Part shown: in pieces, positions 26,285 through 35,300 of the stretch
Numbering within the stretch: position 1 is the stretch's first letter
How the letters are laid out: the number at the start of each line of letters is the position of its first letter
Source of the DNA: Thalassomonas viridans
GTDB taxonomy: Bacteria > Pseudomonadota > Gammaproteobacteria > Enterobacterales > Alteromonadaceae
Assembly (NCBI RefSeq): GCF_000948985.2
Contig: NZ_CP059733.1
Location: 5,146,001 to 5,210,000 of the forward strand
Direction: 5' to 3'
Length of the DNA: 64,000 nt
The notes under the pieces: model-generated
What the model saw: the letters and a program-made list of their open reading frames with translations, nothing else
The model's database searches: none
Told to the model about the DNA's origin: nothing
Program-made: the position numbers and the translations under genes

Positions 26285-27469
26285 GTGAGCGAAGAGTTAG
26301 ACTTAAACAAGATAAGAGAAAAAATAACGGTACTGGATCAAAAGCTGCTCGAACTGTTTGCCCAGCGCCGCGCCCTGACCCTGAATGTCGCCAAAAGCAA
26401 GGCCCACCAGATACGCCCGGTCAGGGATCAGCAAAGAGAGCAGGAACTGCTGGTGCGCCTGATCACCGAAGGCAAAAAGCTCGGCCTGGACGCCCACTAT
26501 GTCACCAGCATTTTCCAGACCATTATCGAAGACTCGGTATTAAACCAGCAGGCTTACCTGCAGCAGCTGGCCAACCCCAATATCCAGGTGCCCACCGTCA
26601 GCGTCGCCTTTTTAGGAGACAAGGGCTCGTACAGCTATCTCGCCTGCCACAAATATTTCTCCCGCCGGGCAGAAAAAATCATAGAAACCGGCTGCCAGAG
26701 CTTTGGCGAAATCATGCAGCTGGTGGAAGCCGGCCATGTGGATTACGGCATGCTGCCGATTGAAAACACCAGCTCGGGCAGCATCAATGAAGTGTACGAT
26801 ATCCTCCAGCACACTAACCTGTCGATAGTGGGGGAAATCACCCGGCCGATAGAACATTGCCTGCTGACCTCGGTTAATACCAGCCTGGATAAGATCAAAA
26901 CCATCTATGCCCACGGCCAGCCATTCAGCCAATGCAGCAACTTTCTGGACAAACAGCAGGGAATCCGCATCGAATACTGCGACAGCACCGCCGACGCCAT
27001 GGCCAGGGTTTATGAATTACAGGATGAAACCGTCGCCGTGATCGGCAGCGAAGAAGGCGGCCAGCTTTATAAATTACACGCCCTGGAAAAAGCCATTGCC
27101 AACCAGGCGGAAAACCACACCCGTTTTATTTTGGTGTCGCGCAAGCCGGTAGAGGTAGCCGAGCAGATCCCGGCAAAAACCACTTTGATTTTGGCCACGG
27201 GGCAAAATCCCGGCGCCCTGGTGGAGTGCCTGCTGGTGTTGAAAAATAACGGCATCAACATGTGTAAACTGGAATCCCGCCCGATCCAGGGGCGTCCGTG
27301 GGAAGAAATGTTTTACCTGGACGTGGAAGCCAATTTAAAGAGCCTGACGCTGCAGGATACCCTCAGGGAATTGACGGTGATCACCAACTTTATCAAGGTG
27401 TTGGGCTGTTACCCTATCGAGCATATCAGCCCGACTAAAGTGCCGGGCAGCGCCCTGGCTGACGCTTAA
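26285..27469 (+). CDS. pheA: Bifunctional chorismate mutase / prephenate dehydratase
   Basis: Protein of 394 aa (usual P-protein length) from GTG 26285 with GAGGA upstream. The N-terminal AroQ chorismate mutase domain (residues 1-90) shows DLNKIREKITVLDQKLLELFAQRRAL and the KVRDQQRE-like segment VRDQQREQELL. The prephenate dehydratase domain (about 103-285) has FLGDKGSYSYLA, LPIENTSSGSINEVYD and NHTRFILVSR. The C-terminal ACT domain carries both Phe-binding motifs, Gly310-Ala-Leu-Val and Glu330-Ser-Arg-Pro. Together they convert chorismate to phenylpyruvate with feedback inhibition by Phe. Expression is predicted to be attenuated through the upstream leader peptide. Confidence 0.96.
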   Translation: MSEELDLNKIREKITVLDQKLLELFAQRRALTLNVAKSKAHQIRPVRDQQREQELLVRLITEGKKLGLDAHYVTSIFQTIIEDSVLNQQAYLQQLANPNIQVPTVSVAFLGDKGSYSYLACHKYFSRRAEKIIETGCQSFGEIMQLVEAGHVDYGMLPIENTSSGSINEVYDILQHTNLSIVGEITRPIEHCLLTSVNTSLDKIKTIYAHGQPFSQCSNFLDKQQGIRIEYCDSTADAMARVYELQDETVAVIGSEEGGQLYKLHALEKAIANQAENHTRFILVSRKPVEVAEQIPAKTTLILATGQNPGALVECLLVLKNNGINMCKLESRPIQGRPWEEMFYLDVEANLKSLTLQDTLRELTVITNFIKVLGCYPIEHISPTKVPGSALADA

Positions 27470-27503
27470 CCCTTAATCGGGATAATTTCCCCGCGGCGGC
27501 CCG

Positions 27504-28814
27504 TTAATCACCGAAGGTAAAAGACGGCTCATCCACTTTGCGCACCGGACTCAAGGGCCGGTGCAGCTTAGGCGTTTTGCTGTTTTGTTCCGACATTTCC
27601 CTCAAACTTGCCTGGTTCAGCAAAGTGGTCTGCGAGCTGGTGGCGGTATTAAAGGAGCCGCTTTTATCCGAGCTACTTTCCTTATGCAGCAGCTCCATCG
27701 CCTCTTCCACCTTGCCCCCCGATTGATTCAGCAGGCGTTTGTGGGAGTCCGGCACCAGGTTGCCGTAACCGGAAATCAATAGATTTTTGGCGGTATACAT
27801 TTTGTCGGTTTCACGCACCACCTGCTGGCGCTGGCTCAGTTTCTCAAAATTCTGGGTATTGCTGCCGGAAACATCGCCGATATCGGAAAACACTGAAAAG
27901 CGGCTTTCCGTCATTTTTTGCAGTTCGGGTTTGATGGTGTCCAGCTCCTCTTTAGGGGACTGGAACAGTTGTATGGTGGCCAGCTTGCCCATCATGGCAA
28001 TATCCCCTTCACCGCGCTTGGGATCGCTTAAGGTGGTGCTGACAATTTGTTCCCGCCTTATGTCCCTGGTGCCGTGCTCCTTGGTTTTGGCCCCTGTGGT
28101 GCCCTTAACATTTTGTGACTTATAGCCCGGGGTATGGCCTGACAAGAGTTCGGAAGTATCGGTTTTATCGCCGTATTGCGACAGGCTAGGCGAGCCGGTT
28201 TTCCAGATAAGCGTGCCCTGGTGACTGCGTTGGTTATAGGCCATTTCGGCTTCCATCGGCGTCATCTGCGATTTTTTATCCCGCTGGATTTGCGTGCGCA
28301 CATTTTCATCGGCGCTCACTCCCCAGTTTTCCGTGTCGCCGGTTTCCGCCGAGATCCTGATATCGGAAGATTTAGGACCGGAGGTGCCAAGAAAAGTTGG
28401 CAGCTGCTTTGACAACTGGTCTTTACGGGACTGATTCATTTGCCACAACCCGGTTTCATTGACACTCTCCCGCAGGTCAAAGGCGCTGTAATCTACGGTT
28501 TTGCTTTGCTGCGGCAAGGACTGCTGCGGCAGGGATTGCTGAGGCGTCTGAAAAAGCGGGAAAGACGGTGAGCCGCTGGTGCCCGAATGGCCAAAAGGCT
28601 CAGGAAATGTTTTTTGCCTGCGCCGCACTTTTACGATCCGCCGCTGGGCCAGAACCTCCGGCGGCGCTTTGCTAAATCCGAAATTAACCGGTGAAGGCTG
28701 CTGCAGTTCAAACATAGGCCGGGTGACAACCGCCTGACCGAACTGTCCGCGCATTTTCTTTACTGCGGTAAAGTCCGATAACCCTGCCTGCGACGCCGTT
28801 CGTTTTCTCGACAT
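27504..28814 (-). CDS. Low-complexity protein of unknown function (436 aa)
   Basis: A long frame with ATG 28814 and codon use like its neighbours, so it is probably expressed. It has no signal peptide or membrane helix. The sequence is rich in Ser, Gln, Lys, Thr and Pro and looks mostly disordered, with a strongly basic N-terminus (RRIVKVRRRQKTF). There is a short tandem repeat QQSLP (residues about 90-103) and helical patches near the end (KVEEAMELLHKES). It converges on pheA with a 34-base gap. It could be a structural, scaffold or secreted effector protein, but nothing in the sequence decides. Family not recognised. Confidence 0.65.
   Translation of the reverse strand: MSRKRTASQAGLSDFTAVKKMRGQFGQAVVTRPMFELQQPSPVNFGFSKAPPEVLAQRRIVKVRRRQKTFPEPFGHSGTSGSPSFPLFQTPQQSLPQQSLPQQSKTVDYSAFDLRESVNETGLWQMNQSRKDQLSKQLPTFLGTSGPKSSDIRISAETGDTENWGVSADENVRTQIQRDKKSQMTPMEAEMAYNQRSHQGTLIWKTGSPSLSQYGDKTDTSELLSGHTPGYKSQNVKGTTGAKTKEHGTRDIRREQIVSTTLSDPKRGEGDIAMMGKLATIQLFQSPKEELDTIKPELQKMTESRFSVFSDIGDVSGSNTQNFEKLSQRQQVVRETDKMYTAKNLLISGYGNLVPDSHKRLLNQSGGKVEEAMELLHKESSSDKSGSFNTATSSQTTLLNQASLREMSEQNSKTPKLHRPLSPVRKVDEPSFTFGD
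28505..28545 (-). repeat. 15-bp coding tandem repeat (QQSLP units)
   Basis: Nearly three 15-base units encode QQSLPQQSLPQQS in the low-complexity protein. In-frame unit length allows copy-number change without frameshift. Confidence 0.6.
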
Positions 28815-29200
28815 AAACCTGCTTTAAACCTTCAGTTGCTATTGGTGCACTTACTCTTTGTTCTGCTTAGGCATCTTAGGCATATTTAGTGCCAGTGCCC
28901 GCCAACTTGCTCACAGGCAGCAAGAGCAGGTAAAAAGCGCCCTCTCGACAGCCAAACCACGGGATTTTCAGCTTGCTTGCCGGGTAGCCAAATTGACCCA
29001 TAACCGGGTAACGACTGACCCGGTAACGACAAGCAAAAACAAGAAATACGCAGGCTGACAAGTACAGGTTTGCCTTTATACAGGGAAAAGAAAAAGCCCA
29101 ATAAAATCAAGGAAGAAATGAAAAACAATAATTTAAATGAAATAAAAACCCCGGGTTAAGGTCTTTTAGCAAAACCAATTTCTGTGATAATGAGTTAGCT
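28815..29200. other. Intergenic region between divergent genes
   Basis: This 386-base gap upstream of both the low-complexity gene and the DUF417 gene becomes A-rich toward 29150. It contains an inverted repeat ACCGGGT (29003-29009) and ACCCGGT (29018-29024), and the block CCGG(G)TAACGAC occurs twice in direct order there, which could be an operator. Short frames on both strands lack ribosome sites, so I call no gene. Confidence 0.4.
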
Positions 29201-30031
29201 TTGCAAACAAAATATAACACCTTAGTTTTAGTATTAGTTGCCCTTTCCGGCGCCCTGCTGGGGTTAAGCATGTTGCTTATCGGCCCCCATAAGCATATTA
29301 ATCTGGTGACAGACTTTTATTCCGTCACAGACCTGCTGCCGATCTCTGTTTTCAATGCCCTGGCAGCATTGGCTTTTATCGCCAGTGCTATCCTGGCCTT
29401 GCTGTCGATAAAAACCCCCACCTTAAGGCCGGTACTGGCTTACCTGCTGATAGTTATCGGCTTAGTGCCGCTGATTTCGCTGCTTTCCCCGACCCGGTGG
29501 ATAGCCGACCTGGGCGGCTTCCCCGCCATAGGCTCAGGCCAGGGCATCATTAAATATTTTGCCCTGCTGTCAATAGGCATATTACTGCTTAAGCCGCAAT
29601 TATCCCGCTTAAAAGCAGCCTGGATCAGCGTATTGCCGGTTATGTTGGTACTGCTGTGGATCGGCGGTATGAAATTCACCGCCATTGAAGCCAAAGGCAT
29701 AGAAGATCTGGTTGCCAGTTCGCCTTTCATGTTCTGGATGTACAATTTCTGGGATGTGCAAACTACTTCCAATATCATAGGGGTTTATGACCTGGTTGCC
29801 GTGGTATTACTGGTTGCCGCCATTTATAACCACAAACTGGTATTACCCGCCATAGTGATGTCGGGCATGGTCTTTGTGGTAACGCAAACCTTTTTGGTGA
29901 GCTTCAATGCCTCATTATCCGCTGATACCTTGCTTACAGGCACAGGCCACTTCCTGATCAAGGATTTATGGTTTATCGCCAACCTGGCCCTGTTTTACCC
30001 GCTGGTAAAGCCGGAAAAAGCAGAAGCATAA
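29201..30031 (+). CDS. DUF417 (YkgB/RclC-like) inner membrane protein
   Basis: Protein of 276 aa with about seven hydrophobic helices. The region WIGGMKFTAIEAKGIEDLVASSPFMFWMY (residues about 150-178) matches the DUF417 signature found in YkgB and RclC, where a Gly-Lys-Phe block is followed by an acidic residue and a ...SPFM...Y block. RclC belongs to the reactive chlorine species response in E. coli, but most members have no tested function. The start is given as TTG 29201 because no ATG precedes the first helix. The ribosome site is weak. A terminator follows the stop directly. It seems to be a single gene. Confidence 0.75.
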   Translation: MQTKYNTLVLVLVALSGALLGLSMLLIGPHKHINLVTDFYSVTDLLPISVFNALAALAFIASAILALLSIKTPTLRPVLAYLLIVIGLVPLISLLSPTRWIADLGGFPAIGSGQGIIKYFALLSIGILLLKPQLSRLKAAWISVLPVMLVLLWIGGMKFTAIEAKGIEDLVASSPFMFWMYNFWDVQTTSNIIGVYDLVAVVLLVAAIYNHKLVLPAIVMSGMVFVVTQTFLVSFNASLSADTLLTGTGHFLIKDLWFIANLALFYPLVKPEKAEA

Positions 30032-30037
30032 AATGAT

Positions 30038-30064
30038 AAACCGCCTCTTTTAAAGAGGCGGTTT
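30038..30064 (+). terminator. Terminator hairpin after the DUF417 gene
   Basis: Arms AAACCGCCTCTTT and AAAGAGGCGGTTT enclose a single T. The hairpin begins seven bases after the stop codon and ends in GTTTG. It is a clear intrinsic-terminator shape, and its A-arm would also give a T-run on the minus strand. Confidence 0.75.
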
Positions 30065-30117
30065 GTAAGCACAACAGGTTCACGGCCAAGCAGCAGCCGG
30101 TTGAATATTATCAGAGA

Positions 30118-30333
30118 TTAAGCACTCCAGCTGGCATCAAACTGGGCGGTATAATTTTCGATATAACCGCATTTCAGGCACATATAAGTGACTATGGGCA
30201 CGCCCGAGCCGGGATCGAAAATAACCTCTCCCGCTACTTTTTTCAGGGAAGTGATCGCCGAAAAGCCGTCATTTTTGATCATGACCTCATCCGGATGGTT
30301 GATACAGTAACAGTTATCATCTTTCTTCGGCAC
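30118..30333 (-). CDS. Small Cys-containing protein of unknown function (71 aa)
   Basis: ATG 30333, product of 71 aa. It has an N-terminal CYCINHP and a later CLKC pair (residues 52-55, MCLKCGYIENY). Together they could bind one zinc ion, as in small zinc-ribbon proteins. No transmembrane segment or catalytic motif is visible. Upstream DNA on the minus strand (AGGTAATAAGAG) gives a plausible ribosome site. It lies alone between the DUF417 gene and a small coiled-coil membrane protein gene. The zinc role is inferred only from the Cys spacing. Confidence 0.6.
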   Translation of the reverse strand: MPKKDDNCYCINHPDEVMIKNDGFSAITSLKKVAGEVIFDPGSGVPIVTYMCLKCGYIENYTAQFDASWSA

Positions 30334-30534
30334 TCTTATTACCTCAGGCTACATTAAGCCGCTTTACTGTCGAAAATGATTCACGCCTGGCGCCCATAAT
30401 AAGAGTTGGCCGTTTTCGGGGAAATAGTATTTTTGTATTGTTTTGTAATTTTATGAAAAACTTCAATGCCCGCTTAACCAGGCCTCACGGATAACAAGCC
30501 CGGATAATTAAAAGAGGCCGGAGACCCAAAACAC

Positions 30535-30777
30535 TTATAGTTTATTGATTTCTTTTTGTACGCTGTAACCTTCATCGGTCACTATTTTCTCAAGCACCTG
30601 TACCCGCTCTTCCAGGGCTGTCACCTGCTGCTGCAAAGCCTGATTTTGCTTGTCCCTGTCCTGGTTATGGCTTAAGGTTTTCTCTTTAAATTCCAGATGT
30701 CTCTTATACATGTCGTAAAGCACGCCAAAACCTACCGAAATCAATACGATCAACACCACCATACTGGTACCGCTCAT
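30535..30777 (-). CDS. Small membrane protein with coiled coil (PspB-like shape, 80 aa)
   Basis: ATG 30777 with GGAGGGAG upstream. One transmembrane helix (residues 6-22, MVVLIVLISVGFGVLY) is followed by a charged helix (DMYKRHLEFKEKTLSHNQDRDKQ) and a heptad-like coiled coil (LQQQVTALEERVQVLEKIV). The layout resembles PspB of the phage shock system, although pspA and pspC are not nearby, so the resemblance may be only in shape. A membrane regulator or scaffold role is an inference. Confidence 0.7.
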   Translation of the reverse strand: MSGTSMVVLIVLISVGFGVLYDMYKRHLEFKEKTLSHNQDRDKQNQALQQQVTALEERVQVLEKIVTDEGYSVQKEINKL

Positions 30778-31025
30778 CCGACTCCCTCCTCAACCAAAAT
30801 TATTGATAAAAAATTATATCTGCTTTGCTACCTTATACCAAAAAGTGAACAGATCAAGTACACGAAAGTATATATCGTCAAGGGAAGAGCAAACTGGGTC
30901 ATTTTTAACCCACAATAAAAATACAGGGAAAAAATAACGCTTATTTTTCAATAGCATTACCTATAGTGCATTGCCTGGCATCGCTGTTGCTCTGCAATAA
31001 TACCTTTTCATCAGGAAGCTGTATT

Positions 31026-31565
31026 ATGAGTAACTGGAAAACCCGTTATGAAGCCCATAAAGCCGATGTCGATACCATTATGGGGCGCGAGCTCGGCTGG
31101 TGGGGCAAAAGAAAAGCCAAGAAAGACCCCAATAACCTGACCGAACAACGTAAAGCCGCCATCCTGCAGGCGGAAGCGGCCAGCAGGCTGTATCAGCCGC
31201 AGAACATTATCGGCACCACCTCGGCCATAGGGCAAAAGCCCACGGTATACTACAGAACCATGAGCGGTACCTTCGGCCATATCACCCAGGAGCATAAGAT
31301 CCCGGAAAATGTCGGCAGGGAAAATCCGGGCAAACATCCCTTATATACCGCGACTAATACGGGAAAAGGCGGAGTGCTGGAGGAAAAGATCGGCAACAAG
31401 GTCATTCACACCTCCCGCAACCAGTTTCAGCCGTTTGATCCTATGGCATCCAATGCCAGCAATATTCTGACCGCCCATATGAGAAACCCGGGGCTAAAAC
31501 AGGTTTCAAACCCCGATGTACATGAAAAAGTGATCAAGCGCCTGAAAAAAGGCTATTACGGTTAA
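31026..31565 (+). CDS. Protein of unknown function (179 aa)
   Basis: I choose ATG 31026 (MSNWKTRYEAHK) because AGGAAG precedes it. The frame is open 60 bases further up without a ribosome site. The product is basic and hydrophilic with no signal peptide or membrane helix. Visible stretches are GRELGWWGKRKAKK, an Ala-rich helix (RKAAILQAEAASRLYQ), SGTFGHITQEHKIP, and a basic C-terminus (EKVIKRLKKGYYG). His-containing segments could be catalytic but match no motif I know. It ends about 90 bases from the group II intron. Family not recognised. Confidence 0.6.
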   Translation: MSNWKTRYEAHKADVDTIMGRELGWWGKRKAKKDPNNLTEQRKAAILQAEAASRLYQPQNIIGTTSAIGQKPTVYYRTMSGTFGHITQEHKIPENVGRENPGKHPLYTATNTGKGGVLEEKIGNKVIHTSRNQFQPFDPMASNASNILTAHMRNPGLKQVSNPDVHEKVIKRLKKGYYG

Positions 31566-31623
31566 GACTCCATTGGCTGTCCGGCGACAATCGACGCTCC
31601 TTTTCCACCGTGCCATTGTGCCT

Positions 31624-31654
31624 CCGTGCAACCGCGGCATACCATACATCCTGT
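31624..31654. repeat. Single copy of the GGCATACC-ACATCCTGT repeat motif
   Basis: The stretch contains CGCGGCATACCATACATCCTG. It matches the core of the 47-bp tandem repeats at 48076-48190 (CGGCATACC-x2-ACATCCTGT). The 3' end of the group II intron abuts it. This indicates a dispersed element of this genome. Confidence 0.65.
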
Positions 31655-31696
31655 ATAATCGAGTAGGAGGCGGGGTTACCCCCGCCGTCCTCTCAC

Positions 31697-31729
31697 ACCA
31701 CCGGGCATACGGTTCCGTACCACGGCGGT
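31697..31729 (-). ncRNA. Group II intron domain V
   Basis: The 33-base hairpin on the minus strand has outer pairing ACCGCCG with CGGTGGT, a bulge, inner helix GTACG with CGTAT, and tetraloop GAAC. Size and shape fit the catalytic domain V. Both helices are intact, so the core may still be able to fold. Confidence 0.7.
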
Positions 31730-31808
31730 TCCTATGAACTCCACGTTTATTGAATCACGTCGCCTGCCAGCTATTAAGCGCCTCACTTTACCTCATGGAT
31801 TCCGTCCA

Positions 31809-31880
31809 TTACTTCCAGTGACGGCCCCTTTCGGGCATCTGCTCTAGCTGCTCAGAGAGCGCACTCTTTGCTTTGCTCAT
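31809..31880 (-). pseudogene. Remnant of the intron-encoded reverse transcriptase start
   Basis: ATG 31880 opens a 23-codon frame, [20 protein letters not shown] and three more residues, closed by TAA at 31809. Its position, at the place where domain IV normally carries the maturase gene, suggests the start of an LtrA-type frame left after an internal deletion. No reverse transcriptase motif remains in any frame of the element. Confidence 0.5.
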
Positions 31881-32281
31881 AAGTTCGGTCCTTCAGTTTA
31901 CGGTTTCTAAACCTACTATGACCTCTGCTGACTTCTGCCATCCCATCCTGTTACCTCACGGTATCAGTAGCCCGAGGCAGGATGGCAGACCTCCCAGGGT
32001 AATGCGCACGACCTTCCCACTTATACCTGCCACATTTACGACCGCACCTTCCGTGCAAGTATTGGGCTTTGAAGATATTAGCCTTCTTACCCGATACGGC
32101 CGCCTCGTATGTGATTTCTGTTCGTCAGGCCAGTGTTTTGCCTTCGGCTTCCTTCAGATCCCGCCTCGCGACGGGCACCCTTGCCGGGCCAGTAGCGGAC
32201 TTTCACCGCCAAGTCATCCGGTTGCCACCACAACTTCCGGAACAGCGCCTGTCAAGGCGCTATGCGTCATGCCTGGCACAC

Positions 32282-32311
32282 TAAAAAGAAGGGAGCTGCT
32301 GAGGCTCCCTT
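32282..32311 (-). terminator. Terminator of the RND efflux operon, interrupted downstream by the intron
   Basis: Minus-strand arms AAGGGAGC and GCTCCCTT with a 7-base loop are followed by CTTTTTA. It lies about 65 bases after the stop of the RND pump gene. The intron 5' end (GTGTG) follows the last base of the T-run directly. Confidence 0.85.
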
Positions 32312-32375
32312 TTACGTCGGCTTAGACAAACTAAGGACTTTCTTCTTTCACCCGGCTGATAGCCACCTGTGCTAC

Positions 32376-35300
32376 CTATTCTTGCTCAAGCTGGCCCTGT
32401 TCAAGCTGCAGCTTTTCTATTTTCTGTGCTATCGCCTGGGGCGAACCTGTATGGCGGCACAGCCAATAGTAGGCGCCGGGTACCACAAACAGGGTAAAGA
32501 CGCTGGCCAGGGAAACCCCGGCAAAAATCACCACACCTATTACCATGCGGCTTTCAGCCCCGGGTCCCGAAGCCAGCACCAGGGGAATGGCACTGGTGAC
32601 TGTGGTAAAGGTGGTCATAATAATAGGCCGCAAACGCTGCTGCGCCGCCTTAATCAGCGCCTGTTCAAAAGCTTCGCCGCGATCCCTTAACTGGTTGGCA
32701 AATTCGACGATCAGGATACCGTTTTTCGCCGCCAGGCCTATCAGCATCACTATGCCTATCTGGCTGTAGATGTTTAAACTCATGCCCATAAGTTTTAAGC
32801 CCGCCAGGGCCCCCACCAGGGCCAGCGGCACGGTAAGCATGATCACAAAGGGATGGATAAAACTTTCAAACTGGGCCGAGAGCACCAGATAAGTGATCAG
32901 TAACGCCAGGATAAAAATAAACAAAATGGATTGGCCCGAGTCTTTTAATAGCAGCGACTGGCCCTTGTAATCCACCTGGGCTTCATCCGGCAGTTGTTCG
33001 TCAACTATCTGGTTGAGAAAGTCCAGGGCATCCCCCAGGGCATATCCCTGGGCCAGATTGGCGGTAATGGTTACGCTGCGCAACCTGTTGTAGCGGTTCA
33101 GCCTGGATGAAGTGGCGTTTTCCGCGATAGTGATCAGGTTGGACAAGGGCACCAGCTCCCCCGTGGTACGCGAGCGCACATAAATATTATCGATATCCCC
33201 GGGGCTGCTGAAGTCGGTTTCATCCCCCTCGACGATAACATCATATTCTTCCCCACGGTCGACGAAAGTCGTCACCCGGCGCTGGCCGAGCATAGTTTCC
33301 ATGGTTTTGGCGATATCCCCTACCGGCACCCCGAGGTCGTATGCGCGCTCGTGGGCAATTTCCACCAGCAGCTGGGGATAGGTTTCCTTATAGTCGCTGT
33401 CTATGGCGGTCAGGTTGGGATTTTCCTGGGCCTTGGCGATCACTATATCCCGCCATTTCGCCAGCTCTTCATAGGTATTGCCCTGTAAAACAAACTCCAC
33501 CGGACGGCTGGAGCCGCCACCGCCTATGCCGCGGCGGATAATGGTAAAGGCGCGGACATCTGTGATTTCTTTCAGCTCCTGGTTGAAACGGTCGGCAAAT
33601 TCAAAGGTGGAAAAGGCGCGCTGATCCCACTTCGGCAAACCGACAATAGCCACGCCGCCGGTGCCGCCGAAGCCCGGCACGCGGACAATTACCCGGTCCA
33701 GCTCGTCCCTTTGCTTATAGGCCAGCAGCTTTTCTTCGATTTGCTGCATGTTTTTGACATTGCTTTCATAGCTGGCCCCTTCTGCCCCCTGCATGCGGAT
33801 AAAAAGATCTCCCCTGTCTTCCTTCGGGGTATACTCCTGGGGCAATTGCTGGAACAGCAAATAGGTGACAAACAGGGAAAGGGCCACCACACACAGCAAC
33901 ACCAGCGGCTGGTGAATACTTTGGCTTAAGGCCCGGCCATAGGCCGCTTCTATCCTGGCAAAGCCTTTATCCAGCAGCTGGCCGAAAGAAGAACTGCGCT
34001 CCCTGTGTTTCAGCATTTTCGAGCACATCATAGGGGTAAGCGACAAAGCGGTAATGCTGGAGAACACCACGGCCGCGGCTATCGCCAGGGCAAATTCGGT
34101 AAAGAGGCGGCCGATATTGCCGGACAAAAACACCAGGGGGACAAAAACCGCCACCAGCACTAAAGTGGTGGCGATAACGGCAAAGGCCACTTCGCGGCCG
34201 CCTTCATAGGCCGCCATCAACGGCGTCTGGCCGTTTTCGATACGGCGGTAGATGTTCTCCAGCACCACTATGGCATCGTCCACCACCAGGCCGATGGCCA
34301 GCACCAGCGCCAGCAGGGTAAGCAGGTTGATGGAAAAGCCCAGCCAGGAGAGCACCATCATGGAAGCCACCAGGGCTACCGGCACCGTCACCGCCGGGAT
34401 CAGGGTGACCCGGATATTGCCGAGGAACAGGAAGATCACCAAAATCACCAGCATCATGGCAATAAACAGGGTATTGTACACTTCATCTATCGAGCCCTGG
34501 ATAAAAACAGAAGAGTCATAACTGTTGGTGATGGTCGTCCCCTGGGGCAAAGTATCCCGTACCGCTACCATTTCCTTGCGCCCGGCCTTGACCACATCCA
34601 GGGTGTTGGCGGTCGACTGCTTGATGATGCCAAGGCCCACCATGTTTTTGCCGTTGCCCCGGAACATGTTTTCATCGTCTTCGGCGGCAATTTCCACCCG
34701 GGCAACATCCCCCAGGCGCACCAGGGCATTGCCTTCGCCGCGGGTAATGACCATAGCGGCAAAGTCCCGCTCCGTCAGGTAGCTGCGTTCCACCCGGATA
34801 GAGAAGTCACGTTCCACCGACTCGATTTCCCCCGCCGGCAATTCAATGTTTTCCGCCCTTAAGGTGGACTCGATATCGTCTACCGTGATTTTGCGCGCCG
34901 CCATGGCGGTGCGGTCTAAAAAGATTTTCATGGCATAGGTGCGTCCGCCGCCGACCCGAACCCGGGCGACGCCGTCAACCACGGCAAAGCGGTCGACGAT
35001 ATAACGTTCGGCGTAATCGGTAAGCTGCAAGGTCGACATGGTTTCACTTTGCAGTACAAACCAGGCAATAACATTTTCATCGTCATTGGCCTTGAAGACT
35101 TCCGGCGGATCCGCCTGCTCCGGCAGGTTGTTTAACGCCCGGGAAATACGGTCCCTGACATCATTGGTGGCGGAGTCTATGTCCCGGTCGAGCTCAAACT
35201 CGATGGAAATGCTCGAACGCCCCACCCGGCTGCTGGAGGTGATGTTTTTTATTCCTTCCACCCCGCTGATCCTGTCTTCGAGCACTTGGGTGATCTTAGT

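Larger units (their letters stand above)
31658..32281 (-). mobile_element. ORF-less group II intron
   Basis: Read on the minus strand, the element begins GTGTGCCAGGCATG at 32281, matching the GUGYG 5' end of group II introns. It contains conserved domain I pieces (CGGTGAAAGTCC, GAAGGAAGC, ACGAACAGAAA). It ends with a domain V hairpin (31697-31729: lower helix, two-base bulge, upper helix GTACG/CGTAT with GAAC loop) and a GC-rich domain VI hairpin, then CTACTCGAT. Length is about 624 bases. The reverse transcriptase reading frame is missing except for a 23-codon remnant. The 5' junction lies right after the T-run of a terminator, the type of site known for group IIC introns; subclass is not settled. 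The 3' boundary may be off by one or two bases. Confidence 0.8.

Noticed and set aside
28858..29058. 66-codon frame in the gap before the DUF417 gene
   Set aside because: No ribosome site, and overlapping frames on the other strand are equally open.
31873..32325. Open frame of 150 codons through the intron on the plus strand
   Set aside because: It is antisense to the structured intron RNA, has no ribosome site and is explained by the intron sequence.
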